Of a stretch of 64,000 bases of DNA, positions 29,085-41,168 are shown in pieces. A program made the position numbers and the translations under genes. The stretch is from Turbatrix aceti (taxonomy: Eukaryota > Nematoda > Chromadorea > Rhabditida > Panagrolaimidae). The DNA is taken from positions 11,662,471-11,726,470 of the forward strand of contig OZ017767.1 of assembly GCA_963969345.1 (NCBI GenBank), in the 5' to 3' direction. The notes below the pieces were generated by a model that did no database searches, was not told where the DNA came from, and saw nothing but the letters and a program-made list of their open reading frames with translations. Positions within the stretch are counted from its first letter, which is position 1, and the number at the start of each line of letters is the position of its first letter.

Positions 29085-29125
29085 TTTTTATTTATTTATT
29101 TATTTATTTCACCATTACTCAGTGG
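29085..29125 (-). mobile_element. 41-bp LINE 3'-end insertion with 11-bp target-site duplication
   Basis: On the minus strand it reads CCACTGAGTAATGGTG followed by an (AAAT)n tail, the same 3' terminus as the LINE fragment at 7680-7721. It is flanked by exact copies of TAAATACGTTA at 29074-29084 and 29126-29136. This is a complete but extremely 5'-truncated retrotransposition event. Confidence 0.9.
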
Positions 29126-32100
29126 TAAATACGTTAATTACCACTTAATTAAATGAGATTTGATTTTTGGACAACAGAAGAAAAAACCGACTTACATAAA
29201 TTCAACATTTCTGGTGGGTTTATCTCCTGGCATTACGCATAAATCAAGGAAACAAGGAACAGAAGACAGACGGCTGTCAAGAAGAAGGAAAGAAAAATAT
29301 TAAGGAACCAATTCACACTAGCAAAGTTTGGGAGCTACCTATATATCCGCATGAATATTAAAGTGCACATGTCTCTCCCACGTAGACACAGTCGTTTCAA
29401 AAAAATCGAAAGTGAGAAAAAATTGAGATTTCTAATGTATAAGTTGCGTTAAGGTGTCACCTGGAGCGGCGAAAGCTTTTATTCGCTAACGAAATTTATG
29501 ATTTAATAAAAAATTAAATTTGATAAGTATTTAAGTGAAAGTTACTTAAAAAAACAATAAAATTTTTTACATCGTCAATTTGGTAATGATTTGGCGGTCT
29601 AAGTTTTTTTATCAATGTAAAAAGTTTTTTATAAAAAAAAATTTATTACACCTCGGCTAACAACAAAAAAGTGAGAAATAGATACTCCGAATTCATATGA
29701 ACACCTACTTGATGAAACAAAAACAACTACACAAAACACGCACATATGAAATCTAGACATTATGAAAAATAAAAAACGCCTATTTGTTTTATGTGTTTGT
29801 TTCATTTCAGCCGATTGAAATGGAAGTGATATGTTACTACTCAAGAAACAAAGTGATATTATATTGCGACTTTTCTTATTTTGATGTCCTGAATATATTT
29901 CACAACCAGACAACATATTTAGCCCATTCCCGTCCTCATAGAAAAGAAAGACGAAGAAGTGATGGAAAAAAATCATAAGTGAATAAAATATAATAAAAAC
30001 TCACTCCATCATTTTGAGAAATTCATGTGTTCGTCGCATTTTGGTCGATTTCGATTTCTGTTTAGTGGAGAACAATTTTAGAGATCACACTTGACGGAGA
30101 TGGCAAAGAGCAAGACAAGTGAATAATAGAAAATGACAAATTTCAGGTGATACTTGTAGTTGTAAAATGGAACGTGAACAGGTAAAAGGACATTACTCAA
30201 AATGACAAAAAAAATTAGACAAGACTAAAAGTCGCTGTCTTTGTCGACGATGACGCACGATGGCAAATGATGTGAGTTAAATTACATAATGATTCCTCTT
30301 CGCTTTTTTTTGAAAGTACTTGAACCTTTTGTGCCTGTCTTGTCCGTTGTCGGCAGACGACAGGTTGTGGTATTTTGGTTCGTTGATGTGAAACTAATGA
30401 GTTTCACCTTTTGTCGCTCCAATCAGCCAGCCTGTGGGTACAACTCAATATTTTTTATGCTCAATCACTTGTTAGTCGTTGTCGTTGTTCGACAAGTACT
30501 ATGCCGTTACCGGTGTTTTTATGCGGCTCTTGATGATCTGACTTGACTTGAATTTCTTCTTTCTTCGGCCAGAGTTTACGAAAAAAGGGCGGAAGCAAAA
30601 AAATGTGTGATTGAACAAAGAAAAGGTGATTGGAAATTTTTATTCTTATCTGAGTGCCACAAAAACTACTGCCAACTGGAATTGAGTAACTTTTGTCACG
30701 TTCGACGAGAAAAAAGTGAACAAAACGCCACCTGGATGAGTCGGTCGTAGATAGGGTAGGACTCAAAAAAATATTGCAATTTCTTAGAATACAAAAGAAC
30801 TATAAGACGGCGCTAAACAACGTCGAATGGATGGTATATACAAAATTAATATGGTGAAAATATATTTTATCAGTAAAAAAAAGTGGAGTAAAGTTTGAGA
30901 AGACCGAGTTTATGAAGTTTCGAGTTTAATGGCAACAGTGAAAATTTTTTTATGCAATTTTTTTTTACAAAATTTTCCTAATAAATTTCAAATCAAAAAT
31001 TTTTCAGATCAAAAAAAAAGAACGAACAAAACAAAAGTTAATGTTAAATAAAATCAAAGACAAATAAAACAACGAATAAAAATAAAGACTAGAAAATAGT
31101 AACAACTATCACATAATACTAGTACAACGACCCCATTAACAATCAAGCTTGGGGGATAGCAAGCTTTTTGTTTCGACGTCAATTCGGGTACTCAGCAATA
31201 CCAACGAGAACCAGGGACCACCACCGTCCAGTCCAATCCCGAGGAGATGAGGCACATGTATTATTATACGGCGGAACAATGAAAAGCTTGTCTGCTGTCA
31301 ACCGGGAGGATAAATAAATGTGATCTGACTGATGTATGTCCTTAATCCACAAAATCACTTAAATTTGAAAAAATACGAATTTCTAATGACGACGGCAAGC
31401 AAGACAAGACGACAGCTGAACACGAAAAGCTGTTGTCCAGTCGGTAAAACAACAGACCAAAAACTTGTTAACGACTAACCACTCCGAAAGAAGTAGAAAA
31501 GGGGGTGGCGTGTGCATGCAGGTAGACCAAACATTTGTTAATTTTCCTATCTCAAAGCGAAGGCAGGGCACACTACTATATACCTAAATGTAATATTTTT
31601 CTCGTATGTCATCGCAAAGATGGATACATTGTCATTTTTATGTACACAGACTGCCTCCACGTCGGGGGCCTCAGACATGACGGGAAGACAGCGGAACACA
31701 AATACCGGGACATACGAGGAGTACCCGTCAACGGGAGAATATGTCGTCTATTTTGTTTTTTGCAAGGTGGCATTCTATGTTGCAGAAAAACGACACAGGC
31801 TTTAATCAGGCAAAATTGTTTCTTTTTGTCTTAGAAAAAAATTCTAAATTTTGAAACCTGAATTTTTTTTTATTTTTTGCGCGCATTTTTTTCATCGATC
31901 GAAAAAAAAACGGTTTATGGATCAAAAATCTATTTTTATCACTTCACTGTTTTTGAATATTTGTTGTAGACTCAATAGATTGCTTTGATGATGAAAAATA
32001 ATTGTCCTCAAAATGGGTCACCCGGGAGTCTATCGAAAACAGATTTTTGATACTTCTTCTGGTGTTCAATTTTTTTTAAACGAAATAAAAAAAAAACTAA

Positions 32101-34763
32101 TTGTATTATGATAAAACAATTTGCATATGTCTCTTTCGCTATTTTAAAAAACGAATTGCATATAGTAACTGCCATTTTTTAAACTGCAGCTGTTTTTTTT
32201 CATATGAAACTTGAAACCGCCAAAAAGAGGGAAACGTGACGACTGTAAAAATGCTTTGCATTTTTTTACAACAAATTGCAGAAAAAAATTTTGTAACAAG
32301 ACACAATCAAAACGTGTATAAATACCAAATATGGTCATCAAAGATGAACTGCATGTTAAAGGTGTAAGGGCAAAAAAGATCCAGAAAAGACTCTCACAGC
32401 GATTGCCTTACATAGGATTTATTAGAAATTCTGAACAAAACACAGCGACTGACGCAGACACATGAGTAAAAAAAATTGAAAATGACGTCTATTTTTTTGG
32501 AAAAATGAATTTGTGAAAAATAAACTTACTTTTCAAAAACATGATCTTCATCGTTAACCATCACAACAGATTTTTTATCGTCTTTTTTACAGAATTTTAC
32601 ATATCCATAAAATCCTTGACAGCAATGCAAGAAAGAAACAGAAAAACTTGCCTATGCAGTTCCAGAAGTAATTTTCGCCAAAATATGAATATTACAAGTT
32701 TTTCGTACAAATACTTCATTCGTGGGCAATTAAATAACTACGACAACGGCTTGGTAATTGTTCCGATTGTTTCAGGTGGCAAGACAGTAGCCTTCCGGAT
32801 GCCGGACCACAGGATGCAAAAAAATAGCACAACAACAGCTGAGAGATTAACCTTCGCTTCCGTCAGAACAAAGCTCACTATGTCGAGAAACAAAGTTTTA
32901 CAGCAGGCAAATCCACGATGCAAAATCAGAATGTTATCAAAACAGGCGTTGTCAGGTTTGAAATGGAACGAGAAAAAGGAACGCTGTTGAAATTTGATAC
33001 GAATCAAGATTTCGACTGCGATGGATAAAAATTAAGAATTAAGCGACGCAGCAAAAGTTTTTGACAAACAGGAAAAAGTTTCAATTAATTTGTATTACTA
33101 AATTTATTTTTAGGATCAGAAACAAAAAAATGTAAGTTTAGTAAAAAAAATTTTTTTTCAAAAAAACTGCTTTTAAAAAACTACCGATAAAAAATGTTTG
33201 CGGAAAAAAATTATAATAACAAATTCATCAGAAATCAGAAAATGATAATTTTGTAAATGAAAAAAATATGTTACATAAAGTTAATTTTTTGCATTTCAGA
33301 AATCAAAAAAATCAAAACACAAAAAAATCAACGTAAAAAGAATTCTAAATATTTCCAACCCGAAAAATTACATTTTTAACAAAATGAATACAAACAAACA
33401 AACCGGTATATCCGTACGGCAAATCTTGCTGTAGCAAACATGAATTAGCCAGAACAGCAGCAAATATTAATAGTATGTACAAAATAAGGTTTTCCTACTT
33501 TCCTCTTCGTTGTGATTGCTTCTCGTAGATTTTTCAGGTATAAGAAAAAAGTTGCAGTAGTGCCAAAAAACAAAAACAAAACAAAAAGCATGAAAAGGCT
33601 CGACAAAGTGGCAATATACAATACTTGTCGTCTACATTGGGGGTTATACCGGGAAATGCATAAAATAAAGTCGATTGCAGAGAAGTGCTATGGTGTCGTC
33701 TTGTTTCTTCTTCTTTCGACAAGTTTCGTCCTTTTTGCTGTCGTCTTTTGTTCGTTCAACGTTCAAATGTATCATCCAATGATTACGGCATACAATTGCT
33801 TTCTTCGTTTGGGAATAAAAAAAGTTGTGAAGATGGAAAGATGGGAAAAAAACAGGGGAGTACCTATTATCCTGCTTTTCGCACTTTGCAGAATGAAAGG
33901 GTGTGATGATGATGGCAATGCGAAGGAACAACAGCAAACGACGGCAAACAAAATTCGACTAGGTCGTTCCTAATTTGTCAATTCATACAATTCTCTATCG
34001 TAAGATGGGAAAATATTATATTTGAATTTTTTGCACTTAAAAATATTATTCGATGACAAAAGAGAAGACAAATGTCGTCAAAGAATAAATATGACACATT
34101 GCCCAGTCAGCGGTCATTTATGAACTCATGTCATCAAGCCATTGATGGCGAGCAGGAGAAGATGTCACCGCGACAATGCCTGACACACACAGCAACAGTT
34201 GGGTAATCGATTGGAAAAATAGAAAGTCAATAAATAAAAAATAGTTTTCACGTTGCCGACGGCACTTTTTAGGTTTCTATAGACAAAAATAACAACATTG
34301 TGCCACCAAATTTTTTTCTAAGTAAAAAGTAAAATTTGATTTACAAACTTTTTTTCTCCTCCCACACACAATGCCATGCCATCAGATGGTCATCATAAAT
34401 ATCTCATCACTCTTTCACCTTTTCTGGATGTGTATTATGTTTGTTGTGTTTCACCTCACTGCCAGACATGCGCTCGCACAATCAAAGTCATTGGCCCCTT
34501 CCCGATGCTTCGTCATGCCACAACACTGGAAAACAACGCACAATAGAAGCAATGAATGATGATGACTTCACTCGCTCGCTCCGCCAGAAAAGTAGGCCGA
34601 CTGAGAAAGAAAAGACCCCGAAAACTCCCAGAAAGGAGACAATGAGTGTTACAGGTGATGTTTGAATCCAGGAAGGTGTATTGAGTGGCCACTGGCCACA
34701 GACAAACAAAAGTCAAAAATTTTAGAATACGTAAAAAAACGTATTTCCGAAAAAAAAACGAAC

Positions 34764-34990
34764 CTGGTAGGTGGAATGAGTCGGGTTCCGCTTCCCGTTG
34801 ACCCAGCCGTAACAACCGAAGGCTGTCTTGCTGACTTGCGAACAGACCGCCGATACGTAAGACCTCCGTACCTTGTCAGATACGTTCCCGGTGCGCCATT
34901 TATCACTGCCGAATCAAAAACTGAGAATCGACGTGATAGGCTTCCGGCTGAAAAATGCCGGGTACCACGACGCAGGGGAACGACTGCCAT
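34764..34990 (-). CDS. Candidate distal alternative first exon of the K2P channel
   Basis: ATG at 34990 opens a frame of 75 codons plus two bases that looks coding (starts MAVVPLRRGTRHFS, rich in Arg, Ser and Gly). It ends at CCAG followed by a weak donor GTTCGT. Phase 2 matches the shared exon 2 of the channel 8.9 kb away, giving PPTS-ADRLNCYLD. Strand, order and phase all fit an alternative promoter. It could instead belong to an unseen gene, because the donor is poor. Confidence 0.5.
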
Positions 34991-35753
34991 GATGGGTGAG
35001 TGAGTGAGTGTCTGAACTGCGGCGAATAGTCAGGAGATAACTGGTGATAAATTGAAATGCTTTGCAGGAATGGAAAAAGGGAGAAAAGCTGGTGCTAAGA
35101 GTCGTACAGATATTGCTATGCCATTGATGCTTGATGAAGTGACTTTTTTTACTTCAAATCTGCAAAAATGTAAAATAAATACTACGTTTATTGGGGTAAT
35201 AAATTTTTTAAGTAACGACAAATGCGTTAAATCATAAAAAAAGTGAGGTAAACGGTTAGGTAGAGTAAACAAAAAAGTTGTAAAAAAGTAAACAAATTGT
35301 GTTTCGTAAAAAAATTTTAAAAATTCTGTTGAAGTAATTTTTTAAGCATGCAGAAATTTTTTTGATTGTTTTACATTTTTTTGGCATAATCAATAAATCT
35401 TACTTTTCATAAATTTACGAAATTAAAATTTGTTCATTAAATAATTACATTTTTTTCTCAAAATATTGTTCATACGTTTCGCTGCGCATGTTTCCAATTT
35501 TTTGAGCTAATGCGACTTTGCAAAAGTCAGATTATTAGTTTCACGAATAAAAACAGTGTTAATTAAAAACTAGGTATTTATATTTCGTTTTGAAAAGCTC
35601 TGCAAAAAAATAATAAGTTTTTGTCACAGAAGAGGTAGGGGTGGACAAGTTTTTAAACCTCACAGTAACAATAAATACAAACTTGATGGTGACAAAAACC
35701 AGCAAAGCATGCAAAACAGTTTTCAAAAAGCTAACATAAAAAAATTAGAAACA

Positions 35754-36699
35754 CACTGCATGCGCCTTCCCCTTATTTTTTATCAATAGAGCGCGCGCGT
35801 GCATTTTCAGAAAGAGTCATGTTCAAAAAAACGCCCTGAAGCCCGTAATAGAGTTTTTAGCTTACGGTCACTTCGGTAGGCATGGGCATGTCCCAAAGAT
35901 TGTTTTAAGCCACTCGCGGCTTCTGTAGGATTTTTTTGGGCAGTGCTGGAGGCATTGAAAGATCATGAAACTTCGAAGTGCCGTAACTCACCAAAACCCT
36001 TGGCGATTTTGAAAAACTCTCTATCACGCTTTTCATTATGCCGAAAAGAATCAGTATGCAAAACAGATGGCACCAAAATATGCGCGTATTCGATTTACAT
36101 CAAAAATTAGATTACCAGCTTAGAAATGCGCACGCGGTGAAACATTAGTGAAAAAAAGTTTATTATGATCATCGTAATTAATAAAAACTAAAAAAAGTCA
36201 AATAAAAACAAAGAAATCAGAAGGCGAAAAAGTGGTGCCCCTCCAGATTTGGACTGATCGCCGAGTTTATTCGTTGGCGGAACCCCAAGAGAGTCCGCTA
36301 TTGCAAAGCGCGTGCGCATTTCTAAGCTGGTAAACCAGTGGTAATCTAATTTTTGATGTAAATCGAATACGCGCATATTTTGGTGCCACCTGTTTTGCAT
36401 ACTGATTCTTTTCGGCATAATGAAAAGCGTGATAGAGAGTTTTTCAAAATCGGCAAGGGTTTTGGTGAGTTACGGCACTTCGAAGTTTCATGATCTTTCA
36501 ATGCCTCCAGCACTGCCCAAAAAAATCCTACAGAAGCTGCAAGTGGCTTAAAACAATCTTTGGGACATGCCTAAGCTTACCCAAGTGACCGCAGGCAAAA
36601 AAATTCAAAAACAGCTTCATGATCTTTTTTTGAACATAACTCCCTTCACGCTCGCGCGCGCTTCTTTTTCTCTTGTTTGATAGAAAGGCGCATGCAGTG
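35754..36699. mobile_element. Foldback (long inverted-repeat) transposable element with 6-bp target-site duplication
   Basis: The left arm runs from 35754 (CACTGCATGCGCC) to about 36135. It is the inverted copy of about 36300-36699 (ending GGCGCATGCAGTG), with only scattered differences. The spacer is about 165 bp. GAAACA flanks both ends (35748-35753 and 36700-36705). There is no transposase frame, so it is non-autonomous. The superfamily is not assigned. Confidence 0.85.
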
Positions 36700-38144
36700 G
36701 AAACATGATGTTAAGTTCCAAAAAGTATACTGACACAAAAAAAAATCACAGCAAAAGCAACAGACCACTATTTTTTTTTCTCTCAAATAACCAAAAACCT
36801 TGGTAGTACTAAAAAAGTTAAGAAATAGAAATCTGAAGAAGCGAGAAAGAGAGGAAAAAGGAATTGTATTCATCAGGTTGTGTCGGGATAAAGAAAGGCA
36901 TTGTTGTCCTCGGTGTGCGCCTTGGTGGTAGCGGTGGTCGAGGTTGTTGCTGCTGGAGTCTTCTCCCTCCACCTCCCTGACTTCTTCTGGGAGACAAGAA
37001 AGCAAGGCAAGCTTTAAAGACTTTCAAACATATAAAAACGATTATACCAAAGGCACGAAAAAAGAGGAGATGACGAAGAAGAAGAAAAATGGTATGACCG
37101 CTATAATTGCCCAGTGGCCACCAAAATTTGTTGCCTGCGTTTTGGGGAAGCCAGGTGAATAGTTGTGATGTGCACATGTCATGAAAAAGTTGTTGGACAA
37201 TGACCATTTGGGATTGGAAATAAATTTTATTAATGCTATTGGCAGTTACAAAATTTTTGTAAAAATGTAAAATAAACGTTGAAAAATTTTGAATTTTTTC
37301 GGCAGATTATATTTAATTTGTGAAAAAAAATCTAATTCTTTTTTTTATAGACTACTCATTTTTTTGGATTTTCAGGCGGCGAAACAAAGATGTTTGTTTG
37401 GCTGTCATTCATTTATGTATACCAGGCATGATATACTATTTTACAAATCGACCAAGACAGTAGAAAAACTTGATATTTGTCTGTCTGGCTAAAATCAGTT
37501 TTTTTTGTCTAGAGATCAAAAAATGTATTAAAACTTATAGTATTAATATTTTTTCAACGTTTTGTAATTTTTGGATCTGTCGAGTTGAGTTGACGGATCA
37601 TCAAAACCGGCGCTGGCTTGTTTGACAACCATGCCGCTACAACGCCACCCAGTCAGTCGTCGTCATAGATCGCATACTACTATAGGTTGCGTGCAACTTG
37701 ATGTCTTGTCCTGCACAATGTTTTCGTCATTTTTTTATTATTGAAGTACAAAATGAAACAAAAAAAAACTGATTTCTTCAAGAAAGGAAGTAAAGGAAGG
37801 AAGAAAAGTTCTGACTTTTCATAAAAATTAACAGTCATCATCAATAAATAAACAATCTTTGCTCATATCGTAAGACAGACAGCATCTTTTTCGAACAAAA
37901 TTGGGCAAAATATAAAATTACTCATTCCCCCATGCTACCAATGCAGACAGACGCCTCTATCAGATCATCGTTTTGTAGAAAAAAAACAATTTTCGTCATT
38001 ATAGAAAAAAATTTCCGTAATGTTCAAGAACATATTTTCCAATGACTCATGAAAAATTTAAATTCCAGCAGCCTGAAGAAAATATAAACAAAAAATGTTA
38101 AAAACGTCAGCAATAACATTTAACGTGGCACTTTAACGTGCACA

Positions 38145-38150
38145 TATAAA
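38145..38150 (+). promoter_or_regulatory. TATA box of the Ala/Pro/Ser-rich secreted protein gene
   Basis: TATAAA lies 60 bp before the ATG, giving an expected start site near 38175 and a short leader of about 30 nt. The related gene at 42.2 kb has the same arrangement. Confidence 0.7.
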
Positions 38151-38204
38151 CACCACCTCACAAGGAATCACGGTAGTTTCAGAGTCTACAAACTCATCTA
38201 CAGC

Positions 38205-39317
38205 ATGAAGCTTCTAGCAGCACTCCTCCTTGTTGGAGGCATCGTTGCTCTCAACGCCCGTCCCTATGGTGGATATGAACCGGCTGGTAATCCTTCAGGC
38301 GGCACTCCGGTATGGTGGGGTCTCCCCGGATATGGTCCCTCCGGAGGGAGTCGCCCCGGAGGAAACAACCCCAATTCGGACAGTCCTGGCCAAGGATGGG
38401 GGCCTCTCTGGCCCGTCCGTGACATCTATGAAGGTTCAGCCCTTTCAATCTGGGAGCAAAATCCGTTTGAGATTCCTGGCTGGGTAATTCGGTACCAACG
38501 TCCTGGTCCTTCTGCGAACGACCCCCTAAGCGGTCAATACCTTCCGGCAGCATCTCCGAGCATTCCGTACTCTCCGGCAGCCGCCCCACCTGCGGCCCCT
38601 CAGAGCGCTCCATACTATCCGGCAGCTTCTCAAAGCGTTCCATACTATCCGGCAGCCGCGGCCCCTCAGAGCGTTCCATACTATCCGGTAGTTTCTCAAA
38701 GTGCACCATACTCTCCGGCAGCCGCACAACCGGCAGCCCCTGCGAGCGCTCCATACTCGTCGGCAGCTTCTCCAAGCGCTCCATACTCTGCAGTAGCCGC
38801 CCAACCGGCAGCCCCTGCGAGCGCTCCATACTATCCGGCAGCCGCCCAACCGGCAGCCCCTGCGAGTGCTCCATACTATCCGGCAGCTTCTCCAAGCGCT
38901 CCATACTCTCCTGCAGCCACCCAACCGGCAGCCCCTGCGAGCGCTCCATACTCGTCGGCAGCTTCTCCAAGCGCTCCATACTCTTCGGCAGCCGACCAAC
39001 CGGCAGCCCCTGCAAGTGCTCCATACTCTTCGGCAGCCGACCAACCGGCAGCCCCTGCGAGCGCTCCATACTCTTCGGCAGCCGACCAACCAGCAGCCCC
39101 TGCAAGCGCTCCATACTCTCCGGCAGCTTCTCCAAGCGCTCCATACTCTCCTGCAGCCACCCAACCGGCAGCCCCTGCAAGTGCTCCATACTCTTCGGCA
39201 GCCGACCAACCAGCAGCCCCTGCGAGTGCTCCATACTCTCCGGCAGCTTCTCCAAGCGCTCCATACCCTGCAGCATCCAACTCACCGGCAGCCAACCCTC
39301 TGGCAGATAACTACTGA
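38205..39317 (+). CDS. Secreted Ala/Pro/Ser/Tyr-rich modular repeat protein
   Basis: A single-exon gene of 370 residues with a TATA box upstream and AATAAA at 39389-39394. A signal peptide (MKLLAALLLVGGIVAL) is followed by a Gly/Pro/Trp-rich N-part to about residue 105. This includes a unique segment RDIYEGSALSIWEQNPFEI. Then come tandem modules built on SAPYS: 15-residue units (DQPAAPASAPYSSAA) and 10-residue units (SPSAPYSSAA). No cysteine is present in the repeats. The composition resembles extracellular structural proteins such as cuticle, eggshell or silk-like materials; the function is inferred only. The start resembles that of the Gly-rich gene at 42.2 kb, suggesting a shared origin of promoter and signal peptide. 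Repeats of 45 and 30 bp differ by few substitutions, so they expand or homogenise recently. Confidence 0.87.
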   Translation: MKLLAALLLVGGIVALNARPYGGYEPAGNPSGGTPVWWGLPGYGPSGGSRPGGNNPNSDSPGQGWGPLWPVRDIYEGSALSIWEQNPFEIPGWVIRYQRPGPSANDPLSGQYLPAASPSIPYSPAAAPPAAPQSAPYYPAASQSVPYYPAAAAPQSVPYYPVVSQSAPYSPAAAQPAAPASAPYSSAASPSAPYSAVAAQPAAPASAPYYPAAAQPAAPASAPYYPAASPSAPYSPAATQPAAPASAPYSSAASPSAPYSSAADQPAAPASAPYSSAADQPAAPASAPYSSAADQPAAPASAPYSPAASPSAPYSPAATQPAAPASAPYSSAADQPAAPASAPYSPAASPSAPYPAASNSPAANPLADNY

Positions 39318-39701
39318 GGTACCTAACCGTCTAAAATATTGCAATACATGCGTTTAAATCTATTGTACGCTTCTAAAATGTGGTAAAAAATAAAATTTGA
39401 AATTGCTTGATATCTAAACAGACGAACATGAACATAACTTAGAAGCAATGTTGCACCGAACTATTACATTATAGTAACGTTCACCATAAAGCGTTTCACT
39501 GTAAGGCTTTTCATCCATCATGCACGCGCTTCACCATAGGGCGATTTACCATATCATTAACAAGTCATCATATCATCATATCATCATTAATAAGTAATTT
39601 GTGTAGTACAAATTGAAGGTTTAGTGACACAATTCAAATTTTGTAACTGTGTCACTAAACCTGCCGGCTGTAGGAAAATATGCATACAGCTTTCTATGAA
39701 C

Positions 39702-40239
39702 CAGAGTTGTTCAATTCGACAATTTTCAGTGCTCGCTCTGCTCGCGCTCTTTGAGCAATTCAATTTTCCGTGCTCGCTCTGCTCATGCTCTTTGAGTTCC
39801 TAAAATTTTCGCGCTCGCTCCGCTCGCGCTCTTTTATTCTCAGATCCTCTGCTCTTGCTCTGCTCACGCTCGTGAGTCGAGCAGGAGCGAGCAATGAGCG
39901 AAAATGGCTCACACAAGAAAAGTGAATTTTGAGTCACAAATTCAGTCCTTTTCTAAAAGAAAGACCGCATATTGCTTGGAGATACCCCCAACATCGTGTT
40001 TTTGATCGAAACTACCAGTATTTTAGTATTTGTAGCACTGAATTTGTAGTGAGCAGTGCTCATTTGAAAATTTATCGCGCTCGCTCTGCTCGCGCTCTTT
40101 GAGCACTCCAATTTTTCGTGCTCGCTCTGCTCATGCTCATTGAGCACTCCAATTTTTCGCGCTCGCTCCGCTCGCGCTCGTGAGCTGAGCAGGAGCGAGC
40201 AGTGAGCAGGAGCAATTTGGTGAGCATCGAACAACTCTG
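39702..40239 (-). mobile_element. hAT-type MITE A with internal GAGC-rich minisatellite, 8-bp target-site duplication
   Basis: Terminal inverted repeats CAGAGTTGTTC and GAACAACTCTG bound 538 bp. CTATGAAC is duplicated at 39694-39701 and 40240-40247. An 8-bp duplication and CAG-type ends are hallmarks of hAT elements. The interior has several units of about 38-40 bp (GCTCGCTCTGCTCGCGCTC followed by TTTGAGCAnTCCAATTTTTC). It is in the opposite orientation to copy B. Confidence 0.9.
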
Positions 40240-40978
40240 CTATGAACGCCAACAAAAAAAATTAAAAGCAAACGCGATCCCTGCCGACAGTACATAAATC
40301 AGAAAAAAAACCCATGCCATGTAAGCGGTGACCCGGCGCACAGACACCGTAGTTCCCAGACCGTAGTTTTCACACCGTAGTTCCCAGACCCTGAAGGTTA
40401 CCCCTGGGAAACTACGGTAACTGTTTTTTCCAGCGCATACACGAAAACACGACGCGCGAAAAGTCTCTCTTTCGTGCGTCGTGGCAGCCAACACTGGCCG
40501 CACCAAAACCGCTTCTCCGATCAGTTGATTTTTCACTTGTGGCAAATGCTACCACTCATACTAAAACGCCGTTTTTTTGCCGGAAAATAAAAGAAGGGTT
40601 TGCATCGTTTTTGATTGACTGACCAACTGAAGAATGGTTTGGCTTGTGTCGGTTCATCAGTTGCGCGCGTTGCCGCACTATCTGATGATGAACTTCCATC
40701 CCTATGTTTTTACAAACAAATTAGAATGTCATAAATTGAGCTATGTACATTATATTTTTTTCATATTCCAAATGGATATTCCAAATGTCAAAATGATAAT
40801 ATTTTGTGATACAGTATTTTGTGACCCCTGGGCAACGTCACAGTCAGCTACAGCGCGCACGAAAATCCACAATCAGTATTATTTTTTAAAAATTTACAAA
40901 ATGTCACTAAACCTTCAATTTGCTCTACAAAAATTACCTATGTTAGTGATATGGTGAATCACCTTATGGTGAAACGCG

Positions 40979-41168
40979 CAGAGTTGTTCGATGCTCACCA
41001 AATTGCCCCTGCTCACTGCTCGCTCCTGCTCAGCTCACGAGCGCGAGCGGAGCGAGCGCGAAAAATTGGAGTGCTCAATGAGCTCGAGCGGAGCGAGCGC
41101 GAAAAATTGGAGTGCTCAATGAGCGTGAGCAGAGCGAGCGCTGAAAATTGTCGAATCGAACAACTCTG
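40979..41168 (+). mobile_element. hAT-type MITE B, 190 bp, 8-bp target-site duplication
   Basis: It starts CAGAGTTGTTCGA and ends TCGAACAACTCTG, flanked by GAAACGCG at 40971-40978 and 41169-41176. The interior is a shorter array of the same GAGC-rich unit as copy A, in inverted orientation. There is no coding capacity, so movement would need a hAT transposase in trans. Confidence 0.92.

Larger units (their letters stand above)
26100..34763. other. Long 5' region/intron of the K2P gene
   Basis: If the alternative first exons are real, this is intron and promoter space of the channel gene. It is AT-rich with no other supported coding sequence, apart from the short first exon at 28427-28527. 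It carries one 41-bp LINE insertion at 29085-29125. Short open frames near 27.3, 30.5 and 33.6 kb have no splice or codon support. Confidence 0.5.
34991..38204. other. Intergenic region containing a foldback element
   Basis: AT-rich, with the 946-bp inverted-repeat element at 35754-36699 and the TATA-box promoter of the Ala/Pro-rich gene near 38145. No coding exon is supported. A minus-strand acceptor-like tract near 36.98 kb might mark a UTR exon. Confidence 0.45.

Noticed and set aside
30461..30766. Possible fourth K2P first exon
   Set aside because: The frame begins with TTG and the putative donor GTGGCG is poor.
38251..39285. A 344-codon antisense open frame, plus a 227-codon one in another frame
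   Set aside because: Both mirror the 30/45-bp coding repeats, whose length in multiples of three keeps every frame open; neither has a signal peptide, promoter or splice context.
39720..40230. CRISPR-like regularly spaced repeats
   Set aside because: Units are adjacent and degenerate without unique spacers, lie inside a MITE, and the genome is eukaryotic.
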